Source: Mansonella perstans
Taxonomy: Eukaryota > Nematoda > Chromadorea > Rhabditida > Onchocercidae
Assembly (NCBI GenBank): GCA_037074765.1
Contig: JBAMDO010000041.1
Span: 248,001 to 312,000, forward strand
Direction: 5' to 3'
Length of the DNA stretch: 64,000 nt
Below, piece after piece: positions 24,159 to 36,239 of this stretch; positions within the stretch are counted from its first letter, which is position 1; the number at the start of each line of letters is the position of its first letter. Both the position numbers and the translations under genes were made by a program. The notes beneath the pieces were generated by a model. That model was given only the letters and a program-made list of their open reading frames with translations, was not told where the DNA came from and made no database searches.

Positions 24159-24971
24159 CAACTATTAACTGTTTGTTCTTTTTTTTTTTATTAAACACCT
24201 AAAAAGAAATAAAAAATTGCTTTTATTGCATCAAACACTTCTTCATTTCCTCTAAAATCGATTTTCATATAAAATATCAAATTAATAAATTTAAACTACG
24301 AAAATCATTAAACAAAAAAAGCTATAATTGTAGCTATATGAAATATATTTTTTAAAAAAAAAATGCATTTTAAAGAAAATTATACCTAAGCACGTAAGAC
24401 GACCTGAATGAAGAATGAATGACACAAATAATGGCATAAAATGTGCAAAACAAAAAAAAAAAATGACGAGAGAATTAGTCATAGTTGAAGTAAGCAGGTT
24501 GAATGAAAATGAAGAAAAATTTGAATATAAAACAATTAAACGGCTAATTCTGAAATCGAAAATTCAGCCATCCTACTGAACTTACTATTGAATAATTAAT
24601 TGCACGTTGTTAATTCTAGATTCTCTTTTAATTAGACCACTATAATAAGTTGAAAATAAATTCAGTGTATTATTACGGAGTGTAACTTTTACAAATTTCA
24701 ACCTATTAAAAGTTCGTTATTTTAATGAAGCACTCAAAGTTGTCCTTCTGAATCCCTAATCGAAGTCATCCATCTGAATCCCTAATCTGAATCCAAAATA
24801 TTTCAGAATACGAGCCTACAAAATGTAAAAGGATTGTGTTGGCGAATCGGCTTAAAACCTTTGCCGATGGCATTCGTTTCGAGGTTCATATGTTGAGCAG
24901 CTGAGAGGTCACGCCGTGTCAAAGGTTATTGTTTGGCAAAATTGGAAGGCAGACAGTCCCCATTTCGAAAT
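24159..24971. promoter_or_regulatory. Divergent promoter region between tbp-1 and TTC27
   Basis: About 0.8 kb of AT-rich DNA with poly-A/T runs between two divergent genes. A more GC-rich, acceptor-like segment at 24808-24971 (TTTCAG at 24803-24808, GAGCAG at 24895-24900) probably holds the 5' end of the TTC27 transcript. The frame is open upstream of the chosen ATG back to 24897. Confidence 0.5.
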
Positions 24972-27900
24972 ATGGGTCATTGTGAGGTCATGAACATATT
25001 GATGGAATTTAAAAGTTTAGCCGAACTGAAGCATAAATTGAATTCTGTTCCAAATACTTTATTGTTACCAGTGGCCAGAAAATGCTTGGAACGTTTCGCT
25101 TTAGCCAACTATGCTGGCTTTATTGGTAATATCTTTTCAATGTCCAATTTCTTTCAATATAAATTAATGATTTGAAATGTCTACAGTTTTAGGATACTTT
25201 CGGTTTAAATCAGTGTTAGTTTGTAAATTAAGCCATATGATTGTATATCCATATTTGGCCAATAGTTTGGCCGGATTATTATTCATGTCCATATTTGGCC
25301 AATAGTTTGGCCATGAATGATTGCCCGTTGAGCTTTATTTCACGTCATTATACTGACTAACATATATATATGAAAGTTCCATGAAATAAATAAGTTGACC
25401 TTATTGATAGTTTATTAAGGTAAAATTTCAGTAGAATAAGACTTCTATTAGTGCCGTAGAAGTACCACCAAGTAAATGATTTCAAATACTCTAAGAAAAT
25501 TTGATTAAATCAATTAATTCTTACCAATTAATTTGTGTAACTGTGAGAGAATTTCCTTCTTACAAATGTACATTAATTTAGATGTCAATAGAACCGATGG
25601 TTAGTTCTTATCCAACTTTAATGTATTTAGAAAAGCAAACTTGTGATGAACTGGCAATAGAAGAAGAAATTGACAAGGATTTATCGTTTGGTTGTAATTC
25701 TCCATATAAATTTGCTCGGTATGATTCCATTTTGATTTGATAGAGATTTTACGATTTCTTTATGAGTATATAACTTCATGAACTCTGTGAGGTAATAAGT
25801 GATTGAGATAATGAATTTATTCTGAATATTGTTTCCGTTATATTTTTAGAATTCAAATCTGGCAATTTTTTTTCACGTAGAATTGAACAAAGAAGTATTA
25901 TCACTCTTTCAACGGTTTCGCTATAAAATATGAATTTTATTATTCAAATAAGCGATGTAACTTTCATTTGTTGATACTTAGTTAGTCATAAAATGCTTTA
26001 CTTTTATTAGTTTAAATGTGTTTTAGTTTCAGATAATTAACCCATCTTTTCAGTGCTATTTTTTTGGTACTCAAGCGCTGAAATTTTAGAAAAATATATT
26101 GAAAGTTATTATTTATAGCTCAAAATTATGCCTGTGGTTAGCAAAAACAATATTAGTCGAATGTTGTTCTCGTTTGGAAAATAGTTTTGAGAAAAATACT
26201 CTTACATGTCGTTTGGTGTTACTGTGGCAGAATTTATTGAAGGAGCCATCTACTGAACTGGAAAGTATTCTGAATACCTTGGTAAAAGTTTCTTTTTTTT
26301 CTTGTGTTATCATACTCGTTCCTCAAGTTATGAATCGTCTGTATTCTCTTAAACTGTGAATATCAAGAGGTCATGGCTTTTATCGCAGATAAACTGATTT
26401 TTAGGAACATTTGCGAGTTGACGGTGTTTCTGTAGCCGCGGCTACTGAAGCATTTCTTGAAAGGATGTACGCTCATCTGTTGTACAGCCAAGTTGGTAAA
26501 GCTGAAATTTGTTTAAATAATGCCTTGACTACTATCGATCTCAAAATCGATACAATCGGAGTGTTGGGTAAACGCACTAGATTTCAAGAAAAATTTATAC
26601 CTCAACTTGTTGCCAGAGTGAGTTCCATCAATTTTGAAGTGAAGTTCTGAATATGATTATTTCAGCTGGAACTAATTTTTCATTCCATTTTCAAATTTGC
26701 ACTGACTGACTTTTTCTACCAAAACTTATTAGTTAGTTGTTCAATAAAAAAGTTCTCCATACTTTTTTATTCTTTTATTCCTTCTGAATATGATTTTGAT
26801 TCCAGTCGGATTTTCTCTTGTTGAGGCAGTAGGTGGTGATGACCCGGAGGACGATGATTCACGGGAAGATGACAACACACTGCCGCCGAATGTTTTGCTT
26901 CATGATGACTCACTGTTGGAAAATGTTCGCGTTGCTGAAGATACTTCAGCCAGTCATATTAAGCTGTCTGGCTTAAGTTTAGCGTGTATGCTGGCTTCTG
27001 GCGTGCTTGAACAAAAAATTCAGAACACTGAGGATTTAGTAATTGAAAAATGTTGCTCCTATCTTGATGAGGTATTTATAGTCCTGTTTTTTAAGCTTAT
27101 AATTTGTTGTAGAATGTTAAAATACTTGTTGTGCTTTTGAATTTGTTTATTGAGGGTGGAATTCAAAGATCGCTGGAAAATTAACCTGATTCAAATCTGA
27201 ACGTTGTTAATTTTTCCGCATAAATTAAGACTTCATACGATGTTTTTGGTACTGATCTTTCTTGTAGGTAATTGCTCAGCGTAGGAATTGGGCGGTGCAG
27301 GTTAGTGCTTTAATGCAGCGTTCAGAATTTGAGAAGATCATCAGGCGCCGAGTGGAACGTGCATGCATGCAAATGGAATCATTATCAAAATTAGTGAACA
27401 ATGTAGGGAATGACGAGGTTTGTTTGGTTTCGGTATGGATAATTTAAATGTGGATATTTTATCTTGTTTTTGTAGCAAGTTACAACGACTTCATTTTTCA
27501 TTTCCAATTTCTCGTGATCTTTTTTGGAAAACAGTTAAATTCTTATCCAAGTTTAGATCGATTGTACGTATTTTCTCTTCAAAATAATGATTTGTTTCTT
27601 GAAAATGGCGATCCTCCAGCACTACTTTTTTTATAGATGAATGAAAACAGTTTAAGAAAACGCTTGAATTTATTGCTGGCAAGCGGAATGAAACCATTTT
27701 GGTATGTTGATCGCATTTATGCTCAAATCCTTCATTCTATCGGATGCACAGCGGTTTGTTTTTAATTTTTTTTGCGGTGGAATATCTTTCAATTTTCATT
27801 GTACACTCAGTTTTTTGTTTTTGGGATATAAAGCTCTTTTGTCATCTTATTGTAATATTATGTTATTGTTACGCTATTTCTTAATGATAGAAAATGATGT

Positions 27901-30900
27901 ATTTTGTTTTTTTTCGCGGAAAATATGAGTGGAACAGTTAGCAGATAATGGCAATTAAAAACAGTGGGTCATATATTGGTAGATAGATCGAATATGATGT
28001 TCTTATACCATCTGATTTTTTAGTGGTATTCAAATCATCCTTTTTTATGGGTTTTGCAGGAAGCCTTGAGAATATTCGAGAAGCAAGAAAATTGGAGTAG
28101 TGTTATTGACTGTTATCAGTCACTTGGACAGCTGGAAAAGGCTGAACGATTAGTTCGTGATCTGATAGCCAAGAATAAGAATGAATCAACTTACTGGTGT
28201 CTTTTAGGCGATATACTTCATGAACCATATGCATATGAGAAAGCAATTGAAGTAATGAATTTATACTGAATACTATTTTTATTTAAGTTGAAATTCAAAT
28301 CTGGCAATTCCTTCTACATAAAATTGAAAAAAAAGAATATTGTCATTCATTCAGAAACGTTCCTATAATTGTCTTTCAAAGATTTTGCTGTAAAATGTGG
28401 ATTCCTTCATTCAAATAAGCGTTTTCACTTTCGAGAATTCCTTAAATTATATCAAGCGGAGTAGAAGAATAATTTGACAGGACCATTTTTTTAAATTAAG
28501 GTTTCGAATGACCGTTCATTTCGTGCGCATCGATCGTTAGGACTTCTGATGCTTCAGCGCAAACAATACGATATTTCATACAAACATTTGAAACGTAGCC
28601 TTGAACTTCAGCAGATCAGTGTATGTTCAATTTTTTTTTGACTTTGCTACTTACCAAAAATTGTTTTTGAATCAAGTCTCAAGTGAATTTTACTCTGATA
28701 TTTCGTCTCACGCACTTTTATTAAAGCAGTTAAACATTTGGATTTGAACCCGTTATTCATATTATTACGTTTTAATAACTTGTTAAAGTCATTCGCCTGG
28801 TTCAATTTTGGTTGTTGTGCATGGAAGCTGGAAAAATGGGATGAAGCAGCGAGAGCCTATCGAGAATGTGTGCGTTACGAGCCTGCGCATTTCCAAGCAT
28901 GGAATAATCTTGCCGCTGTATATGAAAGATTGAATGATGTAGAACGAGCTAAAACTGTTTTACAGGTCTCATTCTGATTCTTCTATACAGTACTTTTTCT
29001 CCAACCTGTAAGTAATGCGCAAACTTTGTGCTCGATGAACTATTTCATGATCACTTTGTTCTATTAACGCAGAAGTGATATTCTATTATCATGTAGTTTC
29101 AGCAATCGTATTTTCCGAATTGGAGAATTTCATTTTATGTTTCAGTGCTTGATAGCTCCATTAATTTTCTTTACGCAAATGTTATAGTTGTTCTTAATAA
29201 TTGGGAAGTCATCCTGAGGTTCGAGAGTCAAATAAAATTTTTTCTTGATTTCATGTTTTCGAAATTTTAAGGAACGACAGACATATTTCTTCATTTTCAT
29301 TCGCTGTTAATTTTTATTTCAGGAAGCGCTGAAATTGAATTTCGAGCATATCAAATTACGAGAAAACTACATGCTTCTATGCTTGCGTACCCATGATTTT
29401 TTCTCAGCAATTTCTACATTTCATGTGCTGTTAGATTTGGAGAAACAGTATAAAGACGATGATATAATTGAAGCACTCACGCAGACATTAATCACTGTAA
29501 AAAAAGTGAGAAATTACTATAATTTGCTCTCTTTTTTATTATGAGATAAAATACTTCGTTTGCAAAATCGATGATATGTTAAAGATGACGACTTCAGAAC
29601 TTTCTTTGGATTTATAACTTGAAATCTAATAAGAGACTTTTAATAAAAGTTAAGGAAAGAAGCGGATAAAACAAAAGATAAAAGACTAACAAACAAGAAC
29701 TATTACATTCAGTAATATGGATCTGTATATTTCATCAGTTGTTTGGTTTTGAAATTTTTGGGTAAAATCTAAGAATTATTAAATAGCATTCCTCATTTGC
29801 TCTCTTTGGTCATTATTGCTTTCGATTAAAAATCCGTTATTTTTTATTATCCCTCACTCTCGTAATTATTTTTGTTATGCTAAAAGAATTTTCCACTTCA
29901 CTAGCTCATAAATTTATTAATGAATAGATAGCATAAAGGATATCGCCAATTTATTTTTTTTGATGATACTTCTGCATTCACATGCGATTTTTGATTGCTC
30001 GCTTTCAGAGAGATGAGGAATCTGTGAAGCGCTTAACAGAAAAGATGTGTGAATTATTGGGCAGAATAACTTCGCAGCAAACTTGCTCCTCAACAGTTTG
30101 TTGTTCTTGTTGTGACGATTTCATCGATTTTTTTCTTTCTGTTCCATTTAATGATGTTCTTAGGGCAGTGTCTCTCTCGACAATTATTTTTTTTCATTTT
30201 TCCAATTTAAGATTTGGCGTTGTTATGCGGAGCTGAAACGGCCTGATTCAGAGTCATCCATAAAAGACTATGAACTTTATGTAAAATTGCTGGAGCGCGC
30301 TTTTAAAGCTTGCTGTAATAAAGTAAATCCTGTTCTTCTTTGCTAAACGAATAAATTCTGTCGTTTCATTACAATTTAGCTTTTCCAAGTTTTCGGTTAA
30401 TTTAGGTTAAATCCAAAATTCTTCATTTTTTAGCTTCATTTCTTGAAGGCATTACACAGAATAACATTAACAATGCATTTCGCTTTCTTGTTTGAGGATT
30501 GGCACAAAAATGTTGATTCATGTATTGTTGTTTTGAACGCAGTCATGAAGTTGGAAGAGGCCAAGAAAGCTTTGTTGGAAATGAAAAACGTTGAAAGTGA
30601 TTTGGTAAGCGGAAATTCTTTGTGTTAATTTCTAATATTTATTTACCTCTCATGATAATACAGTTTTGAGCTCAGTAAAATAAACTTGCTATTTTCTGTT
30701 ACTCAGTTAGATTTGCTATTGTTCTTGCTCTCCTCGGAAGATGCTGAAATAAACATCAGCAGTATATTTTACGTGATAAAATGCAATATTAAACTAATTG
30801 CACTGAATCAAAATCATGGTTACTTCTAAGCTTTTCCTTTTTTGAATTGATTTTGTCATAGAAATTAGCCTAAATGGCAGTGAATTTTAGGTGAAATCCG

Positions 30901-31034
30901 AAATTCGAGTAACTCTTCGGCCAGTTATTGCATCCATCGAGAAAACATATGGCGCAGATGCTAAGGAAGCTTCAGATGCACGCTTAAAAGAATCCATATT
31001 GAAAGTGAAAACACTTTTATTCTCTTGTTTATGA
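24972..31034 (+). CDS. ttc-27: Tetratricopeptide repeat protein 27 (TTC27), fifteen exons
   Basis: Exons 24972-25125, 25592-25718, 26119-26281, 26405-26617, 26826-27071, 27268-27417, 27637-27753, 28060-28251, 28501-28620, 28789-28965, 29323-29505, 30009-30095, 30212-30322, 30497-30604, 30891-31034; about 763 aa. Landmarks in TTC27 order are LGKRTRFQEKFIPQL, RRVERACMQMESLSKL, HSIGCTAEALRIFEKQENWS, YWCLLGDILHEPYAYEKA, SFAWFNFGCCAWKLEKWDEA, FQAWNNLAAVYERLNDVERA, EALKLNFEHIKLRENYML, HVLLDLEKQYKD and LLGRITSQ. TTC27 is the Emw1 family, implicated in spliceosomal snRNP and protein-complex assembly. The TPR superhelix lies in the second half. The start codon is uncertain: the frame is open upstream, and an extra 5' exon is likely because human TTC27 has about 80 more N-terminal residues. 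The acceptor at 26825 (TTGTTGAG) is weak but is the only one found that keeps frame. Confidence 0.88.
25248..25312 (+). repeat. Direct repeat of 25 bp in TTC27 intron 1
   Basis: TCCATATTTGGCCAATAGTT plus TGGCC occurs at 25248-25272 and again, identical, at 25288-25312. The second copy is flanked by ATTCATG and CATGAAT, which are inverted complements. Confidence 0.75.
25809..28440 (+). repeat. Diverged interspersed repeat pair in two TTC27 introns
   Basis: Bases 25802-25985 (intron 2) and 28252-28440 (intron 8) share a run of similar blocks in the same order: AATGAATTTAT(T/A)CTGAATA, AATTCAAATCTGGCAATT, an AAATTGAA region, TTTCAA(C/A)G and ATTCAAATAAGCG. The coordinates given span both copies. 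The second copy begins at the donor of exon 8. This is a short dispersed repeat or an intron-to-intron copy. Confidence 0.6.
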
Positions 31035-32050
31035 CATCGCTGTACAGATATTTTTCAAAATTTTTTAATATAACTACTATTCAAGAAGAAACACGAGAAA
31101 TCACATGGAAAGTATTTAAAGCTATGTTTAGATTTATTTTATTTTACTAAATATTACAGCCCTTAAGTACTAAATAGATGCGACACTTTACACTATTCAC
31201 CATCAGTGCATTTTAAGCAATTGAAAGTATTTTTCAAAATTAAGGAAAAAAGGTCGTAATATACAACAAAGAACAGGGATGTTTGGGCACCTAATATACG
31301 CAAAAATAGTTGCACGAAATTAAATGTAATAGTAAATACATGAACAAATTTTCATCCTTTTACAGTGTAAATTATAATCAGTCGCTTTTTTGACTGACAG
31401 TATCTTACTTGATCCGGTTGTTTCTCATTTTCTCTTTGCCATTTTAAGGAGACGGTTCATATTTTAATTTAAATATTGGATCGTTGTAGTTTAAATTTAA
31501 AATTATGTTAAGAATAACTTGGAAAAATTTTTACCTTTTATTTGCGCTTCTTGTTGAAATTTGTTTTTAGGTTGTTGAAAATTGTAAAATTTATAAAATT
31601 TTGAAGTTATTCTCAACATAGTTATGAATGTGATTTCGTCGTAAGCTTACTTTTCAAATAGAGAAAAGATACAAATTGAAATGCGTTGCTGCATTTCCCA
31701 GTTGATGCTTCGTGTTTCTTGTTGTGGCCCGGAAATATGTTTGTTGTTGTTGTATTTTTCCGCTCGGCTACTTTTGGATAAATTTTTTAAATTCAATTGA
31801 TGCTTACAGATAGATTATATGGTATCTCTTGCTTCCAATTTACTGTTACAAATTTTTTCGATCATATACAGAAGCTTCAGCGTCTTTACATTTATTGACG
31901 AGGAATGAACTATATACTAGCTCTTAAATGTTTAATTGAAGTATGCTAATTTTATTGCAAAACAGGTTCCGAAAGAGATACACGCTGCAGTTTTGTAATA
32001 CTAATTTTTTTTGCAGATTCCGACGTAAAAGTTTATTTCATAAAGTGGAT
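31035..32050. other. Intergenic between TTC27 and TAF12
   Basis: A 17-base inverted repeat with one mismatch (TATGTTAAGAATAACTT at 31504-31520 and its complement at 31605-31621) encloses an 84-base AT-rich loop and could be a short element terminus. A (TTG)n run lies near 31741-31754. An acceptor TTTGCAG at 32010-32016 precedes the TAF12 start and may be a trans-splice site. Confidence 0.5.
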
Positions 32051-33777
32051 ATGTCGTCGAATGACGAGACGCCAACAACATCGACGATAACTCCAATAAC
32101 TCCCACAGTGGTATCGGCTTTACCTATCACTGTACAAGCTGTTTCTCATAATTCACCCGCTTTTGTTAATTTGTCTGTTGGTGAGTTACTTCAGAAACAG
32201 CGTCGCATTGCAGTCGTAACAATGGTAAGAAATTTACCAAAAATTTCAGAAATTCGGTTTTCAAATGTCGGAGTTTTAGCATTTGATTTGATCTGTTTTG
32301 AAAAATCTACAAAAAATTTAGCCAGTATCAAGAAATGTAACTTCACCAGTGGGAGTAGGAAATCGATTCCCAATAAAGCCGATGTCGCGCCAATCTCTTA
32401 CAGAGAATATTATATCGCGTTCACCGAATTACCTTCTAGGTTTGTTTTAAATTTTTTGCATGCTTGTGCTAGCAATAAGAAGAACATATGGTACAATATT
32501 ATGTTGATTTTTTTCATTTCCTTAATTGCAATGAAAGTGAGTTGTTAGCGATATGCGTTGCTTTTTTGATTGATGCTTCTATTACTAATGTTTTGATTTG
32601 AAATATCCAATCCTTTTTTAAACCAAAAAATTAACTCTTACAAGTGATCTTTAGAACGTTAAAGGGCTGAAAAAAGTTTTAGTCATCCTAACCAGTCATT
32701 AAAATATTGATAATATAGTTATTATGGAAATGTTCTCTGAATAATTACTTGAAATTATCATTATTCTACAGAGATAAATGTATCTTCGATCTTAGTAAAG
32801 ATTAACAGTCATTAATGCTCTCGAACTGTACTTTACATACGTTTTGAAATCTCGAAGCAGAAATCAAATTTGTCTGCTTAGTTTTTCATTCACTGTTTCC
32901 ATATTTAAAAGATTGCAAAGTAAGACTACAAGTGTTGATGAAGTCGAAATAAGAGACTTTAAAATTTTCTAGTTTCTTAATGTTTAGATTCCAATAAATT
33001 AAAAGAATCTGCGGCAGAACCTTCGCAACTTAATGTTGTACGGAAACTGAATGTCGTTGATGCAGTCAAGGCAGAGGGTAATACCCAGCAGGTATTGATT
33101 ATTTAGCTTTATTCGCTTCGCTAGATTACTCTCGAAATCCAAGTCTAATTTTTATTTAAAGAGAATCTGTTCTTTTGTCGAAATCTAATATCTGTTTTTC
33201 AGTAGTGAAACTGATAAAATTTTAGACATCAGGATCGACATCGATTCTTGGATCTTTGCAATTGGATGATCTCATACGGCAAATTGATCCTACCTCAATT
33301 CTTGACGACCCTGTGAAAACTATGCTTACTGAATTTGTCGACGATTTCGTTGATCAGGTATCTCTTTGTTGTACGAAACTTGGTAATTTCTTCGATTTTC
33401 GTAGATACGAACATTTCTTTTTCATGATCTTATTAAATTCCAAAAATTCTTGAGAATGAAGAGAGTTTCCTTTTTTATTGATTTCGCTGTTGTGAATTAG
33501 AGAATTCCACTGCTGGGGATCTTGGACTTAACAAAGTTTTAAATTTTTGCTATAGGTCATTGAACGATCATGTAAGGTTGCTCGTCATCGTGGTTCGGAT
33601 ACTTTGGAAGCTATTGATGTTGATTTCATTCTACGACGATACTACAATTATCCTTCTCTTTTGAAACGCGAACCTCAAGCAAAATCAGACAGTGTGGGGA
33701 ATATTCAAAAAAATGTCGAAATGGCTGCACATAATCAGCGGATGGCATTAATTAAGAAAAGTCTAAAAAAACCGTAA
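32051..33777 (+). CDS. taf-12: TFIID subunit TAF12, histone-fold protein, 249 aa
   Basis: Exons 32051-32224, 32322-32439, 32988-33091, 33226-33357, 33556-33777. The N-terminal half is Thr/Ser/Pro-rich (MSSNDETPTTSTITPITPTV). The histone fold starts at about residue 143: LQLDDLIRQIDPTSILDDPV, then KTMLTEFVDDFVDQVIERSC, KVARHRGSDTLEAIDVDFIL, RRYYNYP and finally AAHNQRMALIKKSLKKP. This is the TAF12 pattern (LVREVDP...DDFI..V...ARHR.S.TLE..DV...LER...HKQRMALIRK). TAF12 pairs with TAF4 in TFIID and also serves SAGA. Exon 2 is preferred over the longer unspliced open frame at 32225-32545 because splicing keeps phase and gives a plausible Ser/Pro-rich linker (PVSRNVTSPVGVG). Confidence 0.92.
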
Positions 33778-34886
33778 ATATCTTGTTGGACAAACTTATT
33801 CTTTACTACTTCAACTTTAATTTAGTTTTTAAATTAGAACATGATTTTAATTATTCTGTTTACACAGCAAGCACTATTCCGCCTTAATTTTTCAGAGAAA
33901 CTCCGAAAAATCTGTAAATTCTCCTTTTGTAAAAGATAGGCATTATTGACTGCTTTCTGACTGACAGTAATCAACACACTTTGCCATTCTGGCGTCTTCC
34001 AGCATCAGCACTGAGAATAATTTAACGTTGTTTTTTTAACTTGGTGTTTTTTATTTTCAAATTTTTGTTCACCCCTTTATGGCATTTTTAGTTATAAGAT
34101 CTCACATATATAAGCAAATTTTTTTATGCGTTGTTTATGGCTTTTCATATTTAATTATGCGACTTGTTGTGCGCAAATCTTGAAAAAAATTTTTTTAGAT
34201 GAGTATTTGATGCATTTTGATGGCTTTAATATGTTCATGTTTCCACTTAGAATATTCCATTTGTGCAAATCTCTTTGTTCAGATTGATGTTTTTTCATTT
34301 TAATTTTAGTTCATGAGGCATTTAAACTGGGATATATCCGTTCGAGAGCATTATATCTGACATATCGTGTATGCTTAGAATAATCCTGATGTCTTCATTT
34401 ACTTACATTCAGGAGATAATAACTTACTTAAAATGTGTGAGCTTCAAATATTAACTTAATTTAGAAGCATTAAGTACTTGCTCTTAACTAGAAAAATTAA
34501 AATGAAAAAAGTAGTTGTCACAGTAGCTCCAACTGCGAATTGAAAATTTCTCGATTCTCTTGGTCATATGAGGATTATTTATGCTCAAAATTTTGCAGCT
34601 TCATACGCGCAAATGCCTGCAAAATATTATTTTTTTTTTTGTTTCTCCATATTATTTTCTTCCATTTCTCCTGAATTCGGTGCTAAATCTTCATATTCAG
34701 AAATGTTTATTATTATATTCGATCTTGATATAAATTGTTCGTTTCACTGGTACTGTTTTTTAAGAAACAGCGCAATAAATAATCATAGCATTTGGAACCA
34801 TAACTAGATTTACCAGCAGATCTTTTGTTTTTTATAGTGTAGATGCATGTCTTTTTCGGTAATCCAAATCTGATACGAATTTTCAG
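33778..34886. other. Intergenic after TAF12
   Basis: AT-rich spacer with no supported gene. Small open frames such as 34568-34807 have no coding bias. Confidence 0.5.
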
Positions 34887-35035
34887 AACTATTGGTGCGG
34901 CCTTAGCAAAAAAAGTAGCAGAGGTGAATTTGAAACAGGAACTTTTTATGAGCTGTTAATGCCTTGTTTCAGACGGAAGAGATTCGTCTCTTCAGTCTTA
35001 CCAACGTTAAAACCTATAACTTGAGTCAACGTTAA
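34887..35035 (+). other. Two possible orphan exons
   Basis: After TTTTCAG, 34887-34923 encodes a phase-consistent TIGAALAKKVAE and ends at a GTGAAT donor. After TTTCAG, 34973-35035 continues in phase 0 with TEEIRLFSLTNVKTYNLSQR and a stop. Both have good acceptors and coding-like composition. No upstream exon with a start codon was found, so this may be an alternative 3' end, a broken gene or chance. Confidence 0.3.
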
Positions 35036-35043
35036 GACATATA

Positions 35044-35450
35044 ATTTAAATTCGACAATAATCAAAATAATATGTAGTGAATTTAAATTCGACAATAATG
35101 AAAATAATGTGTGGTGAATTTAAATTCGACAATAATGAAAATAATATGTGGTGAATTTAAATTCGACAATAATGAAAATAATATGTGGTGAATTTAAATT
35201 CGACAATAATGAAAATAATATGTGGTGAATTTAAATTCGACAATAATGAAAATAATATGTGGTGAATTTAAATTCGACAATAATGAAAATAATATGTGGT
35301 GAATTTAAATTCGACAATAATGAAAATAATATGTGGTGAATTTAAATTCGACAATAATGAAAATAATATGTGGTGAATTTAAATTCGACAATAATGAAAA
35401 TAATATGTGGTGAATTTAAATTCGACAATAATGAAAATAATGTGTGGTTG
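35044..35450 (+). repeat. Minisatellite, 37-bp unit, 11 copies
   Basis: The 37-base unit ATTTAAATTCGACAATAATG followed by AAAATAATATGTGGTGA is repeated head to tail about 11 times with almost no variation. The first copy differs (ATCAAAA, GTAGTGA), and the second and last carry GTGTGG in place of ATGTGG. The central copies are identical. Confidence 0.95.
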
Positions 35451-35507
35451 CAGCTGAATTTTCGACTGCAAAAAAAAAAGAAAATTCGTAAGATATAAGC
35501 ACAGTTC

Positions 35508-35783
35508 TCATAATGTCACACTAAAACAGTGAGATGAAGACATCGATATTAGTAATAGCAAGGATTTTGCATCATTGCAATGATTCGCACAGGTGATGAT
35601 ATTTTAATAGCAACGGATTTGGCACGTTTCAAATTTAACAGCATAGCGAAGAAGTGTTGACGAATGTTCATCGATAGGGGCCTTGAACCGGTTTTTAATT
35701 TTAAGTGAGCCATCAATACTAATGAAATGATTATAGTGGACAGCATGTTTTGAAGTGCGGTAGTGTGTGAAATTTTTTTGCTT
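35508..35783 (-). pseudogene. Decayed eIF2-beta-like fragment
   Basis: In one minus-strand frame from 35783 the sequence reads RTSKHAVHYNHF, ISIDGSLKIKNRF, LLRYAVKFETCQIRC, then a TAA stop at 35606-35604, and further on SHCFSV. This parallels the conserved C-terminal domain of translation initiation factor eIF2-beta in order and spacing: PKHLLxFLxxELGTxGSIDG, LxIKGRF, LRRYIKEYVTCxxCxS and CxSRCSV. Only about a third of the positions agree and one stop interrupts it, so it looks like an old degenerate copy. A 97-codon frame also exists in another phase (35842-35549) but has no recognisable match. Chance similarity cannot be excluded without a search. Confidence 0.45.
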
Positions 35784-36239
35784 CCTTTTAAAAAAATGCT
35801 CACTTTTAACCTCAAATCAAATGATAATTTTATTCTGTTCAAATCATTTCATAGAGAATAAATTGAGCATTACGTGAATCAATTAATTGGGATTATATTG
35901 GTGTGATGATTCATAAGTTTCACTTTTATTAAAATGCTACCATTTTGCAATGATATTTTCCGTCCTATCATGTTATGGATTTTTTTTTCATTAAATTAAA
36001 TTTCATTTAAGTATTGCCGTATCTGTTTTTTGAACTGTTTTACTTGGAAATTATGTTATCTTCGTCACTGTATTTTCAAAATGACTTTGTGAGATTTTCA
36101 TTTAGAATGAGAATAAATTTCGAAAATTGAAAAATGGAAACATATTGGTTTTTTGCAGAGTTAATCAAATGTCTAGTAAATGATGTCTGATAATCCGTAA
36201 AGATCTTATTTATTCACTTTTACCAGTAAGCGTAATAAA

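Noticed and set aside
27535..27633. Extra TTC27 exon (LNSYPSLDRLYVFSLQ)
   Set aside because: It ends in a stop before any donor, and TTC27 aligns across the flanking exons without it.
32225..32545. Unspliced extension of TAF12 exon 1
   Set aside because: A donor at 32225 and an acceptor at 32321 in the same phase give a better linker and connect to the histone-fold exons; the extension is intronic or read in another frame.
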